DNA from: Flaccisagitta enflata
Lineage: Eukaryota; Chaetognatha; Sagittoidea; Aphragmophora
Reading direction: 5' to 3'
Assembly (NCBI GenBank): GCA_965153355.1
Contig: OZ231128.1
Location: 26,412,001 to 26,476,000 of the forward strand
DNA length: 64,000 bases
Position 1 is the first letter of the stretch. Every line of letters begins with the position of its first letter. Positions 24,983 to 43,726 of this stretch are shown one piece after another. A model generated the notes under the pieces. That model searched no databases, was not told the DNA's origin, and was given only the letters and a program-made list of their open reading frames with translations. The translations under genes were made by a program, and so were the position numbers.

Positions 24983-27900
24983 ATGGAGAATTACGGTCTG
25001 AACATTGTTTTCCTTCGGCGCATGATCCGTTTGTTGACGTCGATGATGGGGGAAACGATGGCCATTTTGTCTTTCATTCTTCTCTTCATGTTTGCCATCG
25101 GCTATGAGGTAATGACGATAGACAAAGAGAGAGATTCATGGCGTGATATATATTTCGTTCGAAAAGAGAGATGGTACGGGGGTGGGTGGAGGCGTTTTAT
25201 CACATGTGGAGGAAGAGGTAGCATGAGGGAGACTCTCCCTCATGCTACCTCTTCCTCCACATGTGATAAAACGCCTCCACGGTTAAAGCAGGGGTGTATA
25301 AAGTTGAGTGGCCTTTGATTTATTCTCCCCCCCCCTGGTCTTCGAATTCTTCAACTTAATACACGCCTGAGAAGTCGCTTTCTTAAGGTATTGTCACTGT
25401 CAGGTTTAGTATTGGTAGTTCTTTGACTGGGTATGTCTCTTCCTACGCTTTGTGAACATTAGCAGGCATGCTTTCTTAGCAGCGCTGAACTGCTGATCTT
25501 GTGGTCAGAATTGCATCTAAAGCTGATATTCAACTTTGTTCCTTCCCAGGTGTCTGGCTATTACACCGGCCTCATTCCGGGTAAGCTGATGAAGTTTATG
25601 GTGAACCGGAATTCATCGGAATTCATTTGGGGGGCGACGACCGGCGTCATCATCGTCCTCACGACAGCCACTCTTAGGTCCATCAAGATGTTTTTGACGA
25701 AGATTCTCTCGCTTCAATGGCGTAGGAATCTCGTCGCTTCACTTCATTCCCTGTATTTTCACGTAAGTTGACATTATGAATCGTTTGTGCCTTGATGTGA
25801 AATTGTGAATGTTTGTGCGAGCCGTTTATGTTTGAGTTATCATATCCTTCTTTTGCCTTGATTTACAGGTCATTTATGTGCCCTCTTATTGTGCTTTTGA
25901 ATTGTGTGCCCTTCAATTAGATGTGTGCTTCTTCAGTCTTCACTCTTCTTGTGCAGAATGTGTCGTTTTTTCGCGCAAACGTGGCATCGTCTATTGACAA
26001 CTTGGACCAGCGCCAGACGCAGGACGTTGAGCGCCTCTGCACCTCTGCCAGCGTTATGCTAGTCATAGTCGTTCTCAATCCTTTCAAGATCGGTAAGGAT
26101 GGACCTCAGCCGCCCTCTGCCAGAAGCGTTAGATGGTCAGTGGTCTCCGTTGAATGTATGTGGGTGTTAGAGGGGCAGTGGCCCCAAAGCGGCCAATGAC
26201 CTATGCTGAGTAAGTTTCTGGAATTTGTGCCTCAAGGCTTGCGGCGAGGGGGAGATGGTCAGACGGACGGAGGAGGAGGAGGACACTGCTCTGAATCCAT
26301 ACCTTCATGTTCGTTTTAAGAATACTGCAACTTTTTTTTCAGTTTTCGATGCCCATATGATGTATAAGTCCATTGCAAAATATTGCAAAATAATCTGTAT
26401 GGCGCTTCTTTTTTAAATCTCATTTTTTTACCATCATGAAGTACAGGTTGTATTTTTCTTATTATTGCAAGAATGCCCTTGTTTTGCTTTTAACTTTCAT
26501 ACAAATGGGAGAAAATACCTGTAGATGGTCTCATTTGATAGATCTCTTGAAGATCTTTCCAAATGTCACCAATTTTTTGTAGATAAATTGAAAAACAACC
26601 ATGTTATGACTTGTCTAAGTTACTAGAGTGGTACAGGTTGTTGCGATTTTCCATATTTTGCACGAATGACCTTGTTTTCCTCATAACTTCCAAACGAATT
26701 GACCAAAAAACCTCTGATTGGTCTCGTTTGGAAGATATTTGGAAGTAGATAATGAAATTTGGCAAAAAAGAAGGAGGGGACCCCTTGGAGCCCTCCAGAA
26801 CCTGTCAAGTGGGCTCCAAATAGCCAAAGAGGCTAGAAAGCCGTCAAACCATGATTTATTTTTAAGTCGCGTGTATGCATCCCTTTAACTTGCTATGACG
26901 GTCAGTTGATCTGTCTGTCTGTTGGTCTGTCCATCCGTAATGCTCAGCTTTTTTTGTGTTTGTGGGCGGTTTTTGCATTACTGCTCCTGCCCTAATGCTT
27001 GGTTTGCGTTTCTGGGCAGCAGCTCCAAAGGGCCAATATGCTGTAAGAAACATGTGTTTCCAGACATCTGTCCATGCGTCTGTCTATCTGCCATTCCCCC
27101 TAAGGCCTCTCAAGCCCTAATCTGGCCCTTACAGACCCTGAATCAGCCCTGTCAGGTCCCAAAACTGCCTTCTCAGGCTTAAAATCACCCTTTTTGGCAG
27201 CAGCCTCAAAGGGACAAACATCCTACGATTCCACACAGGGCAATTTTTCCGTTCTTGTCCCCCCCACTGACATCAAATGGAAGTCCTGTAGATTAGGACT
27301 TCCATTTGTCCTGCCAGATTGGGCTCCTGAGGCTTAAAAGAGGATTGATGTAAAGCCTCTGAGGGCTCTTATAAGACCTCTTAAGGCTGTTTTGGGGCTT
27401 GCCACAGATTGTGCAAGACTGATGAGGCCAAAGGAGGCAGAATCAATGCATAGAAGAACTGATGGGCTTGAAAGAGCGGATTCCAGAGCTGAATTCAGAT
27501 CTGAGAGGGCTAATTTGAGGCCTGATGAGGCTGATTTGCGGCTTAAGAGGGCTGATTTGAGGCATGAGGGGACTGATTTTAGGTTTTAAGTACCCTTTAA
27601 GTAATTATCCGCCCTCTAATGCCTGAAATCTGCCCTTTCACACTTAAGTCTAGTCCTCCCAGACCTCAAATCAAGCCTCTCACACTTCAAATTGGTTTCT
27701 AAGGCGTTATTCAGCCCTCAGGCTTTGTATCTGCTATCTCAGGCCTAAAATCCGCCCTCTAATGCCTGAAATCTGCCCTTTCACACTTAAGTCTAGTCCT
27801 CCCAGACCTCAAATCAAGCCTGTCACACTTCAAATTGGTTTCTAAGGCGTTATTCAGCCCTCAGGCTTTGTATCTGCTATCTCAGGCCTAAAATCTGCCC

Positions 27901-30900
27901 TCTCATTCCTCAAATCAGCCATTTCAGGCTGTAAATTTACCCTGGCTGGTTTCAAATCAGTGATCTAAAGACAGACAGATAAAAGGACAAACAAAAGTCC
28001 CCCTATGTTCTACAGGACTTTGTCCCCGTTGGGTTCACTGCCCTGCTTCCCCTTCACTCTAATTCACAATCATGCAAAGCAGGGCAATAGGTATTGCCGA
28101 CTACATATTGCTCTTGGGCGACTAGTTGTCTCTAATATTTATAATTTGGGGCCTAGGAGGTCTAATTTAAGGTCTGGGAGGCCTAGTTTTGGGCCAGGGA
28201 GATCTGGAAGGCCTGATTTGAGGGCCTGGGAGGCCTGTTTGAGGTCTGGGAGGCCTGATTTGGGGCCTAAGGGGTCTGATTGGAGGTCTGGGAGGCCTGA
28301 ATTTGGTAATGGAGCTCTGATTTGTGGTCTGGGAGTCCCAATTCAGGGCTTGAGAGGTCTGATTTTAGGTAGACCTGGGAGGCCTGATTTAAAGTCTAGG
28401 AAGCCTGATTTTAGGTCTGAGAGGCCTGATTTGAGGCCTGGGAGGCCTGATTTGAGGCCTGGAAAGCCTAATTTGGGGCCTGAGAGGTCTGATTTGAGGT
28501 CAAGGGGGGGAATGAGAAGCACAGAAAAAATGCCCTGTGGAGACATAGGTTGTCTGCCCTTCCGTGGCCCCTGCCCAAAAAGGGTGATTTTGAGCCTGAG
28601 AAGGCAGTTTTGAGACCTGACAGTGCTGATTAAGGGTCTGTAAGGGCCAGGTTGGTGCTTGAGAGGCCTCAGGGGGGGTTGGATGGATGGATAGAGACAG
28701 ACGGATGGACAGACATCTGGAAATTCACCAATGTCTCTTTCAGGATATTGGCCCTTTGGAGCTGCTGTCCAGAAGTGCTAACCAAGCATTTAGGCAGGAG
28801 CAGTAATTCAAAAACCGCCCACAAACACCAAAAAAGCTTATCATTACAGATGGATGGACCAACAGACAGACAGACCGACTGACTGTCATAGCAAGTTATA
28901 GGGATGCGTACACGCAGCTTAAAAATAAATCATGATTTGATGGTTTTTTAGCCTCATTGGCTATTTGGGGCCTACTTAACAGGTTCTGGAGGGCTCCAAG
29001 GGGACCCCCCCTTCTTTTTTTCCAAATTTTATAATCTACTTTCAAATATCTTCCAAACAAGACCAATCAGAGATTTTTTGGTCAATTCGTTAAGAAGTTA
29101 CGAGGAAAACAAGGTTATTCATGCAAAGTATGGAAAGTCGCAACAACTTTTACCACTACAGTAACTTTGACAAGTCATAACATGGTTGTTTTTCAATCTA
29201 TCTACAAAAAATTGGTGACATTTGGAAAGATCTTCAAAAGATCTATCAAATGAGACCATCTACAGGTATTTTCTCCCATTTGTATGAAACTTATAAGCAA
29301 AACAAGGCCATTCTTGCAATAATAGGAAAAAAAAAACAACCTGTACTTCATGATGGTAAAAAAATGAGATTTAAAAAAAAAAGCGCCATACAGATTATTT
29401 TGCAATCTTTTGCAATGGACTTGTACATCATTTGGGCATCTAAAACAGAAAAAAAAGTTGCAGTATTCTTAAAACGAACATGAAGGTATGGATTCAGAGC
29501 AGTGAGGAAGAGGAGGAATAGGAGAAGGAGAAATTTCTGCATATGTAAATGCATTGGTTACAAGAATTTGGCAAGATTTGGCAAAATTTGGCAAAATTTG
29601 GCAAAATTTGGCAAAATTTGGCAAAATTTGGCAAAATTTGGCAAAATTTGGCAAAATTTGGCAAAATTTGGCAGAATTTGAATCGGGGGGGGGGGATGTA
29701 GAAGAAGGAAAATTTCCCTATATGTGAAAGCATAGGTCATCGGCTCCTTCGGGGTCGCTGCCCAAAAACCGTCGGTTATGTATGTCTGCTTTCATTGCCG
29801 TCTTCCTTTCATCTTTTATCTCGTCTCGCGTTTTGTCCCTCAGTCTGGTATTCCTACACGTCCTACACTTACGCCGACTGGTACGGTCCCGTGGCCATTT
29901 ACGTCTTTTTCCTCGTCAGCGTCGTCATGAACAAGTTCCTCATTTCTCGCGTGTCTGTCGGAGTTTTTCTCCAAGAAAAAGCCGAGGGCGAATTCCGATT
30001 TGTGCATTCCGCAGTCAGAACGCAGGTTTGGTTACTAAAATTTACGATTGTGCAAATGTTAAAGTCATTCATTTGACGTATGAAAAGTTCTTTAAAAGCA
30101 TGACACCAGCAGCGACCTTTACTTCTCTTCCACCATGTTCATTTTCAGTCCGAAAGTATCGCATTTTATCGCGCCGGCGACGCTGAAAGACAAAAGGCCG
30201 ATTCCGTCTTTGCAAAACTGGTCGCCGCCTTGAGATCTCTTTTCACCCGCCAGCTGTGTCTCGATTTGTTTTGCCAAGGCTTTGGCTACCTCGGTGGAAT
30301 TCTCAGGTATCAGACCGGAAACGGCTTTAACGCTTTAATCGACTTAGTCAGTCGGTCGGTCGGACAGCTAGTCTTATCGTTTTTCCTTGTAGTCGGTCAT
30401 TATTTTTAGCACTATAACGGCAGGAAAAAATCTTCAATCCTGAAAAGAAGCATATATTAGGAATGCCGAACCTAAACGAACTAGGCTATTGATCCCAGAT
30501 TGGTCACAGTGGAAGGAGTTAGAAAACAGTTTGAATTAACAGTTTGGTTGTCGTAACTTTGTTCAAAGCAGCTGCTCTTCCTTGATGTGCGTTTCAAGAA
30601 TGGAAGATTTGTTTCCGCCTTAATGGTAGTCATCCTGCCTGCCTGTCTGCCTGTCTGCCTACCTGCCTGCCTTCCTATCTACCTACCTCCCTCCACTGTC
30701 ATTCCAACTTTCCTTCTTTTGATCCCTCGATTCTTGACTTTAGTTACTTGGTGATTTCCATTCCCATTTTTGGCGGCAAATACAAGGACATCGACGATCC
30801 CGGAGAACTCACCAAGATCATTTCCAACAATACTTTCATGATCTTCTCGCTGATGTGGGCCTTTACGTGAGTAGACTTGGTCTTGATTTATGTTTGAATG

Positions 30901-33900
30901 ATTTTTGCCCATTGTTAAAAAAGAAAAGGAAATACCTTGGGCATTAAAAAGTTAACAAGGCCGGATACAAGGTCAAGAAGGTTACTAGCGGTTGGGCAGG
31001 GGCAGTAATGCTCAAATCGCTTTTCCAGCCGATTTTGCGTCATCGCAGTACGGACGGACCTACGGACACAGCCTCTTAGAGTCGCTTAGCAAGCGACTAA
31101 AAACATACTCCTTTTCGTGTTAAACTTTTCAACAAAAATCATTGCCTATTTTAGAGAATTGGTGCAAACTGCGAGCGAGTTTGGTGACGTGGTCGGCAAC
31201 GCCCACCGTATCGGTCAACTCTTGGAATTCCTGACAATAGAACGACAAAAGGACACCAAAGATGATGACAAGACAGGCGACGGTGAGCATCGAGGCGGCC
31301 AAACCCCGCCCATGCCTCAGGGGAGATTCCGTTTCCGTTCCATGTCTTCTCGATCTTCCATCCTCGATCCCACGGCGCAACAAGTGTATCTCGACGGCGC
31401 CGTCATTCCTCACGATCACGTCGACGACAATGGTGGTCATGACGGCGATTATCGCGAGGCCTTCGTTCTGGAAAATTTCACTTGCTTTACCCCGTCGGAC
31501 AGGAATCAATCGGCGCCCGACGACGAAAACGTGGACGGTGCGGCGTTGACAGCGGTCGCCACGCTGCCGGGATCGAATCGTGCGGCAGGTGGAGATTCGC
31601 TCCTTTCCGGTCGCCGACGGCTGCTGGTGTCAAATCTCTACTTGAGTCTGACGCGCGGGAAAGACATTCTCATAACGGGTCCCAGCGGGGTTGGCAAAAG
31701 CTCCTTGCTCAGAGCCATTTGTGGTCTTTGGCCCATCGACGGGGTGAGTGGTACATCTTGTTGACTTATTCTCGGTGGAAATTGCGATCCGAGTATTCCA
31801 TCATTGGAATCTTAACAGTCACCAACTGCAAAGATGGTTCAATTTTAATGCATACATTGTACAGTAGATCTCGTCTAGACTTGAGATAACGGGGGCAAGC
31901 ACTGTGGAAAGACGAATGAAGCAGGAGATTTGGATAGACTAATCATGCTTAATAGCTATGGATGGTTTCCATGAAACATTTGTATGCTAAAATATCAATA
32001 TTTTGAGAGATTTTTTTAGGGAACATTGCTTAAAATCAAATTTGTTACAACTTTCCCACAGTATGTTCTGTAAGAATGTCGCTCGTTTGGCTGTTGCTAG
32101 GGAGCGTATCTATGTGTGACAACCCTTAGCAACCGCTAAACGAGCAACATTCTTACAGAACATACTGTGGGAAAGTTGTAGCAAATTCAATTTTAAAAAT
32201 TGTTCCCTCAAAAAATTTCTCAAAATATTGATACTTTAGCGTGAATACATGGAAATGTGTTTCCATGGCAACCAGCTATCATGGGCAAAAAAGCATCCCT
32301 TTATAAGTCTATGTTTCAAATATCACTCCCTTGGCTTCATTTGTTTTTCTACAATGCTTGCCCCCGTTATCTCAAGTCTACACATGGACGCAAAATACAG
32401 CGTGATGAGGCGCCAAAAGTTTTAGCACCCCCCACTACAGCCAATTTGGCCGAATAAAATTTCCTTTTCAAAGTTGTTTTGAGTCAGTAAGGGGAATATG
32501 AGTGGCGTCATCAGAGGGAATTTTGAGATTGTACCTAGAACCTTGAAATTTATCACTTTTTACTCTATTTTCTGTATTTTTCCAAAAGTGTATATTTTAT
32601 GAGTAAGTGATAAATTTCAAGGTTTTAGTTAAAATCTCAAAAATCGCTCTGATGACGCCATTTGTATTCCCCTAAGATACTCGAAATGACTTTTCATGAG
32701 AATTTTTAATCAGCCAATATGGCTGTAGTGGGGGGTGCTAAATTTTTTTTGGCTTTTGGCGCCTCATCACGCTGTATTTTGCGTCCATGTGTAGACGAGA
32801 TCTACTGTAAATTCTTAAAATATCTCACCCTCTTACACCCAAAAGGATGCCAAATCTGTGAGGTGGTGCGTTGATAGCCTCGACCCTAAACAAGTCATGG
32901 TCCTTCCTCAGTCACCGTACATTTTTGATGACACCAATTCTACGTCCATAATATCCGAGCTTGCCATTCCACCCTCCGGCAAAAGCCAAACTGAGTAAGT
33001 GCTTAGTAGCAGAGCAAAAGTATAGACGGATGTCTTCAAATGCGTCTAATGTATATCTGTTTTCGTTGTGGTGTGGAGATGCCATATGATTGATTTATGT
33101 CAGTTGAGTCTGGATAACGCTGAAAATGGACAATATCAATTCAACTCTTTTCAGAAGGAACCATTTTAACAGGTGTGGAGGGATCAAAATTGTAGCACCC
33201 CTCTAACTCACATTATTGCTCACATTTCTTTACTTTAGGTAGTGGTTTATATTTTAGGTAAATACAATTTTTTTTATCTAGGTGATTTTTGAAATTCCTT
33301 GAACCTTTCCAAATCTTAAATATATCTCTTTTTTTGGAGGGTTTTAAAAATACTGAAATTTTAGTGTTTTTGTATTATATTAAAGTAAAAAGGTTAATTA
33401 TGGCGATTCAATTCCAAGAAGTGTCAAATAAAGCCTGGATTATAAAATTTATATTTATTGCCAAGAGGAAATGAAAGTGAGGGTTTTAGGGGAGGGGGGT
33501 TGCTTAATATTTTGTTCCCTCCACACCTCTTATAATGGTATCTTCTGCATGAAACCGTTCAGCGGCGACGAAACAACGATGGGGCCTTTGGACGAGATTC
33601 GGGCGGCGGATGCACTTACGGCAGTGGGCTTGTCGCATTTGCTCAACCAAAAGAGAGGCGGCAGCTGGACTGATACGCTCTCGAGAGGTAAGGGTATATT
33701 AGTTCTGCACGCAATTAAGTAATTACTACTTCAAAATAACATTACTAACTTACACGCAATCTTCAGACGATGTTCATTCTTAGTTTCGCCATTGATTGTT
33801 TAAACGCCCCCTTCCCCCATTCCATCTTCCTCTTACTACATAGGCGAAAAGCAAAAGTTGGGATTTGCTCGTCTTTTGTACCACCGCCCCGCCTTCGCCA

Positions 33901-34121
33901 TTTTGGATGAAGCCACTTCTTCTCTCGACCCTGAATCGGAAGCGTTACTTTACGGTCTAGTCAAAAGGCGAGGAGAGAAAACATTCGGCGGCTTCACTAC
34001 CATCCTCAGCGTGGCGCATCGACAATCCGTGAAAAAGTTTCACAGCGTAGAGCTGACTCTCAAGGGAGACGGCGCGTGGACTTTTCAGGATATTCCTCGT
34101 GATGAAATTGTGTCCAGTTAG
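24983..34121 (+). CDS. ABCD4: ABCD4-like ABC half transporter, 10 exons
   Basis: Half-size ABC transporter of subfamily D. ABCD4 in animals acts at the lysosome in cobalamin export. Exons: 24983-25108, 25550-25762, 25957-26092, 29844-30025, 30149-30306, 30744-30866, 31155-31743, 32846-32994, 33563-33687, 33844-34121. All are GT-AG and phase-consistent, giving 692 aa versus about 606 in human; the excess is mainly in the exon 7 linker. Membrane-domain landmarks are SSIDNLDQRQTQDVERLC, EGEFRFVHSAVRT and ESIAFYRAGDAE. The nucleotide-binding domain has Walker A GPSGVGKSS (about 488-496), Q-loop VLPQSPYIFDD (Q about 531), signature LSRGEKQK (about 598-605), Walker B FAILDEAT (about 618-625) and switch His in SVAHRQS (H about 659). 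ATG 24983 is preferred to an in-frame ATG at 24833, because the extra 50 codons are Lys/Gln-rich leader-like sequence. Substrate is inferred from the family. Confidence 0.93.
25186..25280. repeat. Perfect 95-bp palindrome in ABCD4 intron 1
   Basis: 47-bp arms (25186-25232 and 25234-25280) are exactly complementary around a single C. The outermost bases are GTGGAGGCG and the centre is GGGAGACTCTCCC. It lies 8 bp before the mini-MITE at 25289. Confidence 0.95.
25289..25369. mobile_element. 81-bp mini-MITE related to 1416-1725
   Basis: Ends CAGGGGTGTATAAAGTTGA and inverted TCAACTTAATACACGCCTG, with a C-run inside. The ends are nearly the same as those of the hAT-like MITE at 1416. No matching 8-bp target duplication is present. 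Confidence 0.75.
27609..27905. repeat. 143-bp tandem duplication
   Basis: The block starting CCGCCCTCTAATGCCTGAAA at 27609 is repeated almost exactly at 27752. The second copy carries few differences, so the duplication is recent. Confidence 0.85.
29572..29672. repeat. 10-bp minisatellite GCAAAATTTG
   Basis: About ten copies of GCAAAATTTG, with GCAAGATTTG and GCAGAATTTG at the edges. It is present only in the right arm of the large inverted element, so it expanded after the arms formed. Confidence 0.92.
30954..31103 (-). mobile_element. Family A element in ABCD4 intron 6
   Basis: AACAAGGCCGGATACAAGGT to TCGCTTAGCAAGCGACTAAA, with a GGACGGACC core. It ends about 50 bp before the exon 7 acceptor. 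Confidence 0.75.
31861..32808. mobile_element. Three-stem fold-back element in ABCD4 intron 7
   Basis: Outer ends ACAGTAGATCTCGTCTA (31861-31877) are inverted at 32792-32808. Inside are two further hairpins. One has arms starting at 31876-31900/32356-32380 (TTGAGATAACGGGGGCAAGC is inverted exactly), with a second paired region around 32045-32180. The other has exact 39-bp arms at 32381-32419/32753-32791. The whole 948 bp is thus mostly self-complementary with a three-way junction. No ORF. Confidence 0.8.
33171..33527. mobile_element. TIR element in ABCD4 intron 8
   Basis: The left end CAGGTGTGGAGGGATCAAAA is inverted at the right as TTTTGTTCCCTCCACACCT. The interior is AT-rich and non-coding. 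Its right end lies about 35 bp upstream of the exon 9 acceptor. No clear target duplication. Confidence 0.6.
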
Positions 34122-35777
34122 AAGCGACCGTGCCAGTGACTTGTCTATCGTTAAACTGTTTGATTGATGACGGATGTCTGAACTGTCTGATAGATGATGA
34201 ATCTAGTTTCTCGATCACTTGGAACAAGATTGCGGACACTGTGGCAAGATTTCGATTTGTGGGTACTGGATAGTCTTATGACTAGTATTAGTAGTAGCGT
34301 GTATGTTCCTTACTTCCGTTGGCCAAAAACTGCAGAACAAAAACTGCTCAATCGTGATATTATTTAAATCCTATTCCTTTTAATGGAAGTATCCGCGACT
34401 CGCGTGCTTTAACGCGTCACGGGGAACCTTGTTATGCAAATTTTATACAGTTTTCAGTCGGTTGAGTCTTTTTGGCTCGAGCCATTGTTGATATTTTGTT
34501 ATGCGAGATTTTCGAAATAGAGCAATATTCCAATCGACAAGGGTTTCTTTTGCTCGCTTGCCTGTACGCGGTACGGTTATTAATTTCTCCATCATAACGT
34601 TTATCTTCATACCTCAAGTGGTAGTCAGTGTCAAATATGATAATTAGCTAGATGAAAAATAATCGAGTTTGCTACCTTGTCGTAAAGGAATTACATAAAT
34701 GCAATGCAGTTGGATTATATTCGCGGGGATTGGAATTTTATTCTGCTGAAAGGCACGGAACTTATGATTAACAAACGGATAAAAGAGTAGGTACTTATTT
34801 ACATGTATTTACAGAAGCGTAATTGCTCTAATTCCGTCGACTCTAAGGGCTTGAAATGATATTTACAATTTTGGCAATCTAAGTGAAGCAGAGGTGATTC
34901 TCTGTCCGTGAATTAAAAGCTACAGACGTAAGTGGAAAACAATAAGTTAACCCAGAGAAGTGTAGCGCTGTAGCACCACCCTCCTTTTAAACTCGATCGC
35001 TGAATTAAAAGATTTATGAGATAGAAAATGAATTTGTGTCAATAGAAATAGTCTTCAAAGAACGATATTTTAGTATACTTTTAGATCTAAAAGTATTTGG
35101 TAAGATGTGATGAATGTTCCGACTCTTTTAGCTACTAGAATAGCGTTTTTAAAGAAAAACTTTTATCTTAATGCGTCACTTAGATTGAATTAAACTTTAT
35201 ATGGAGGGGGTGCAACACTTTTTTTGGATTCATGGCAACAAAAGTCGCGACAGGAGTGAAAAAAAACTTCAAAAGCGGCTTTGTAGCTGATGGACAGACG
35301 GACGGACAGACGGATCAAGTTGCAGTCTTGTTACCGCGACGAAAACTCGGCAGAATTTTGAATTAAATAGACGAGAAAATTTCTGACTAGTCTTTACATG
35401 CTCTTTGGTCATAAATGTTTGGTTTTCCACTATCGTTTGCTCTTCGTCACTATATCACTACTGTAATTGGGATTGGTCGCGAATCGATTTCCTACACAGT
35501 GAATCGGGGCCGTAATGCGTTTCAAAAATGAGCACATTGCCTTATGGGAATAAGAAATTGTGACAAGAAGACTAGCATGAGATCTGTGAAACAAACTACC
35601 GTAAGTACAGGGTACAGATGGGGGGCGGGCGAGAAATACTGTCGAAAGATTCTCGGTGAAAGACTTCATAATACAAAGTTTACCGAATATCGCGATCTCC
35701 GGGCCCTATGGCTATGGCCTGGTTCCATAAGCACAGGCAATTATCTACAGTGACGAATACCGCAAGGTTAGATTTTC
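34122..35777. other. Intergenic region between convergent ABCD4 and ARHGAP39 genes
   Basis: It must contain both 3' UTRs. Around 34975-35212 there is a pair of inverted blocks (GTAGCACCACCCTCC and GGAGGGGGTGCAAC), probably a diverged inverted-repeat element. Around 35280-35340 is a piece of family A. Nothing else recognised. Confidence 0.5.
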
Positions 35778-42935
<7,158 letters not shown>

Positions 42936-43287
42936 TCATGAGGCTGAAACGTGATATTTGTTGTTTTTATGTGCGTCCTTGCACTTACATAAGAGGTCAT
43001 GTGTGTCCGTCGGTTGGTTTGTCCTTCACGCAAACGTTAGAACTGCACAAACCACGATTCCTATGTCACACTCTCATTTTCATTCAGTCGTTCACTCATG
43101 AATTAATTAATCCATTCATTCATTCAAAACGTTCATTCATCAAAAACGCTCAATGATTCATTCTTATTAGCGAGGCGCACATGTTGGCCATAACTTGGCC
43201 ATGTCTCTCATTTCATTATCTCGGAAGCGCCCTCCTATGATCCATGCCATGCCGGAGGGACTCAGTGACTGAAAAGGTGTTTTGGCA

Positions 43288-43444
43288 TTTTTAGTCGCGG
43301 CCACACGACTCTACACCGTGACGTGTCGGTCGGTCTGTCGGTCCATTCCGTAACATTTTTAAAACGCGAGCGTTTTTTGCATTACCGCCCCTGCCCTACC
43401 GTCCGTGTCTCCGTGACTGTTCTGCCGTGTATTCGGCCCTGTTT
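43288..43444 (+). mobile_element. Family A element
   Basis: TTTTTAGTCGCGGCCACACG start, GGTCGGTCTGTCGGTCC core, GTGTATTCGGCCCTGTTT end. Confidence 0.8.
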
Positions 43445-43726
43445 AACTAATTTGATCAGTATTTTTGAATAATTAATCAGTTTAACTGATTTTTAAAAAT
43501 ATCATTCAACAGAGGATATATTTCGTTGGCCAGAGTGCCCAGAAAAGCCAACATTGAATTTTCCCTGGCAAAAATGTTTTTCTTTTGCAAAAATGCTTTC
43601 AAATGAGCTCTTGCGCCACTTCCAAACCAAACGGGAACCTTTGTTAGGGTGACTTTGAAGTTTTTAAAGGAATGAATGACAAGAGACAGAATTTGCATTA
43701 ACCTCATCCTAACGATGGTAAAAAAT

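Larger units (their letters stand above)
26131..29767. mobile_element. 3.6-kb family B element with about 950-bp inverted arms, in ABCD4 intron 3
   Basis: The left end (AGATGGTCAGTGG, then GGCAGTGGCCCCAAAG, then AATGACCTATGCT) and the right end (GCATAGGTCATCGG then GGGGTCGCTGCCCAAAA) match family B. Inside, about 26280-27215 is the inverted copy of about 28550-29509. Examples are ACTGCTCTGAATCCATACC at 26284 against GGTATGGATTCAGAGCAGT at 29486. The loop contains AGGCCTGA-type units and a 143-bp tandem duplication. It fills almost the whole intron (26093-29843). No transposase ORF. Confidence 0.75.
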
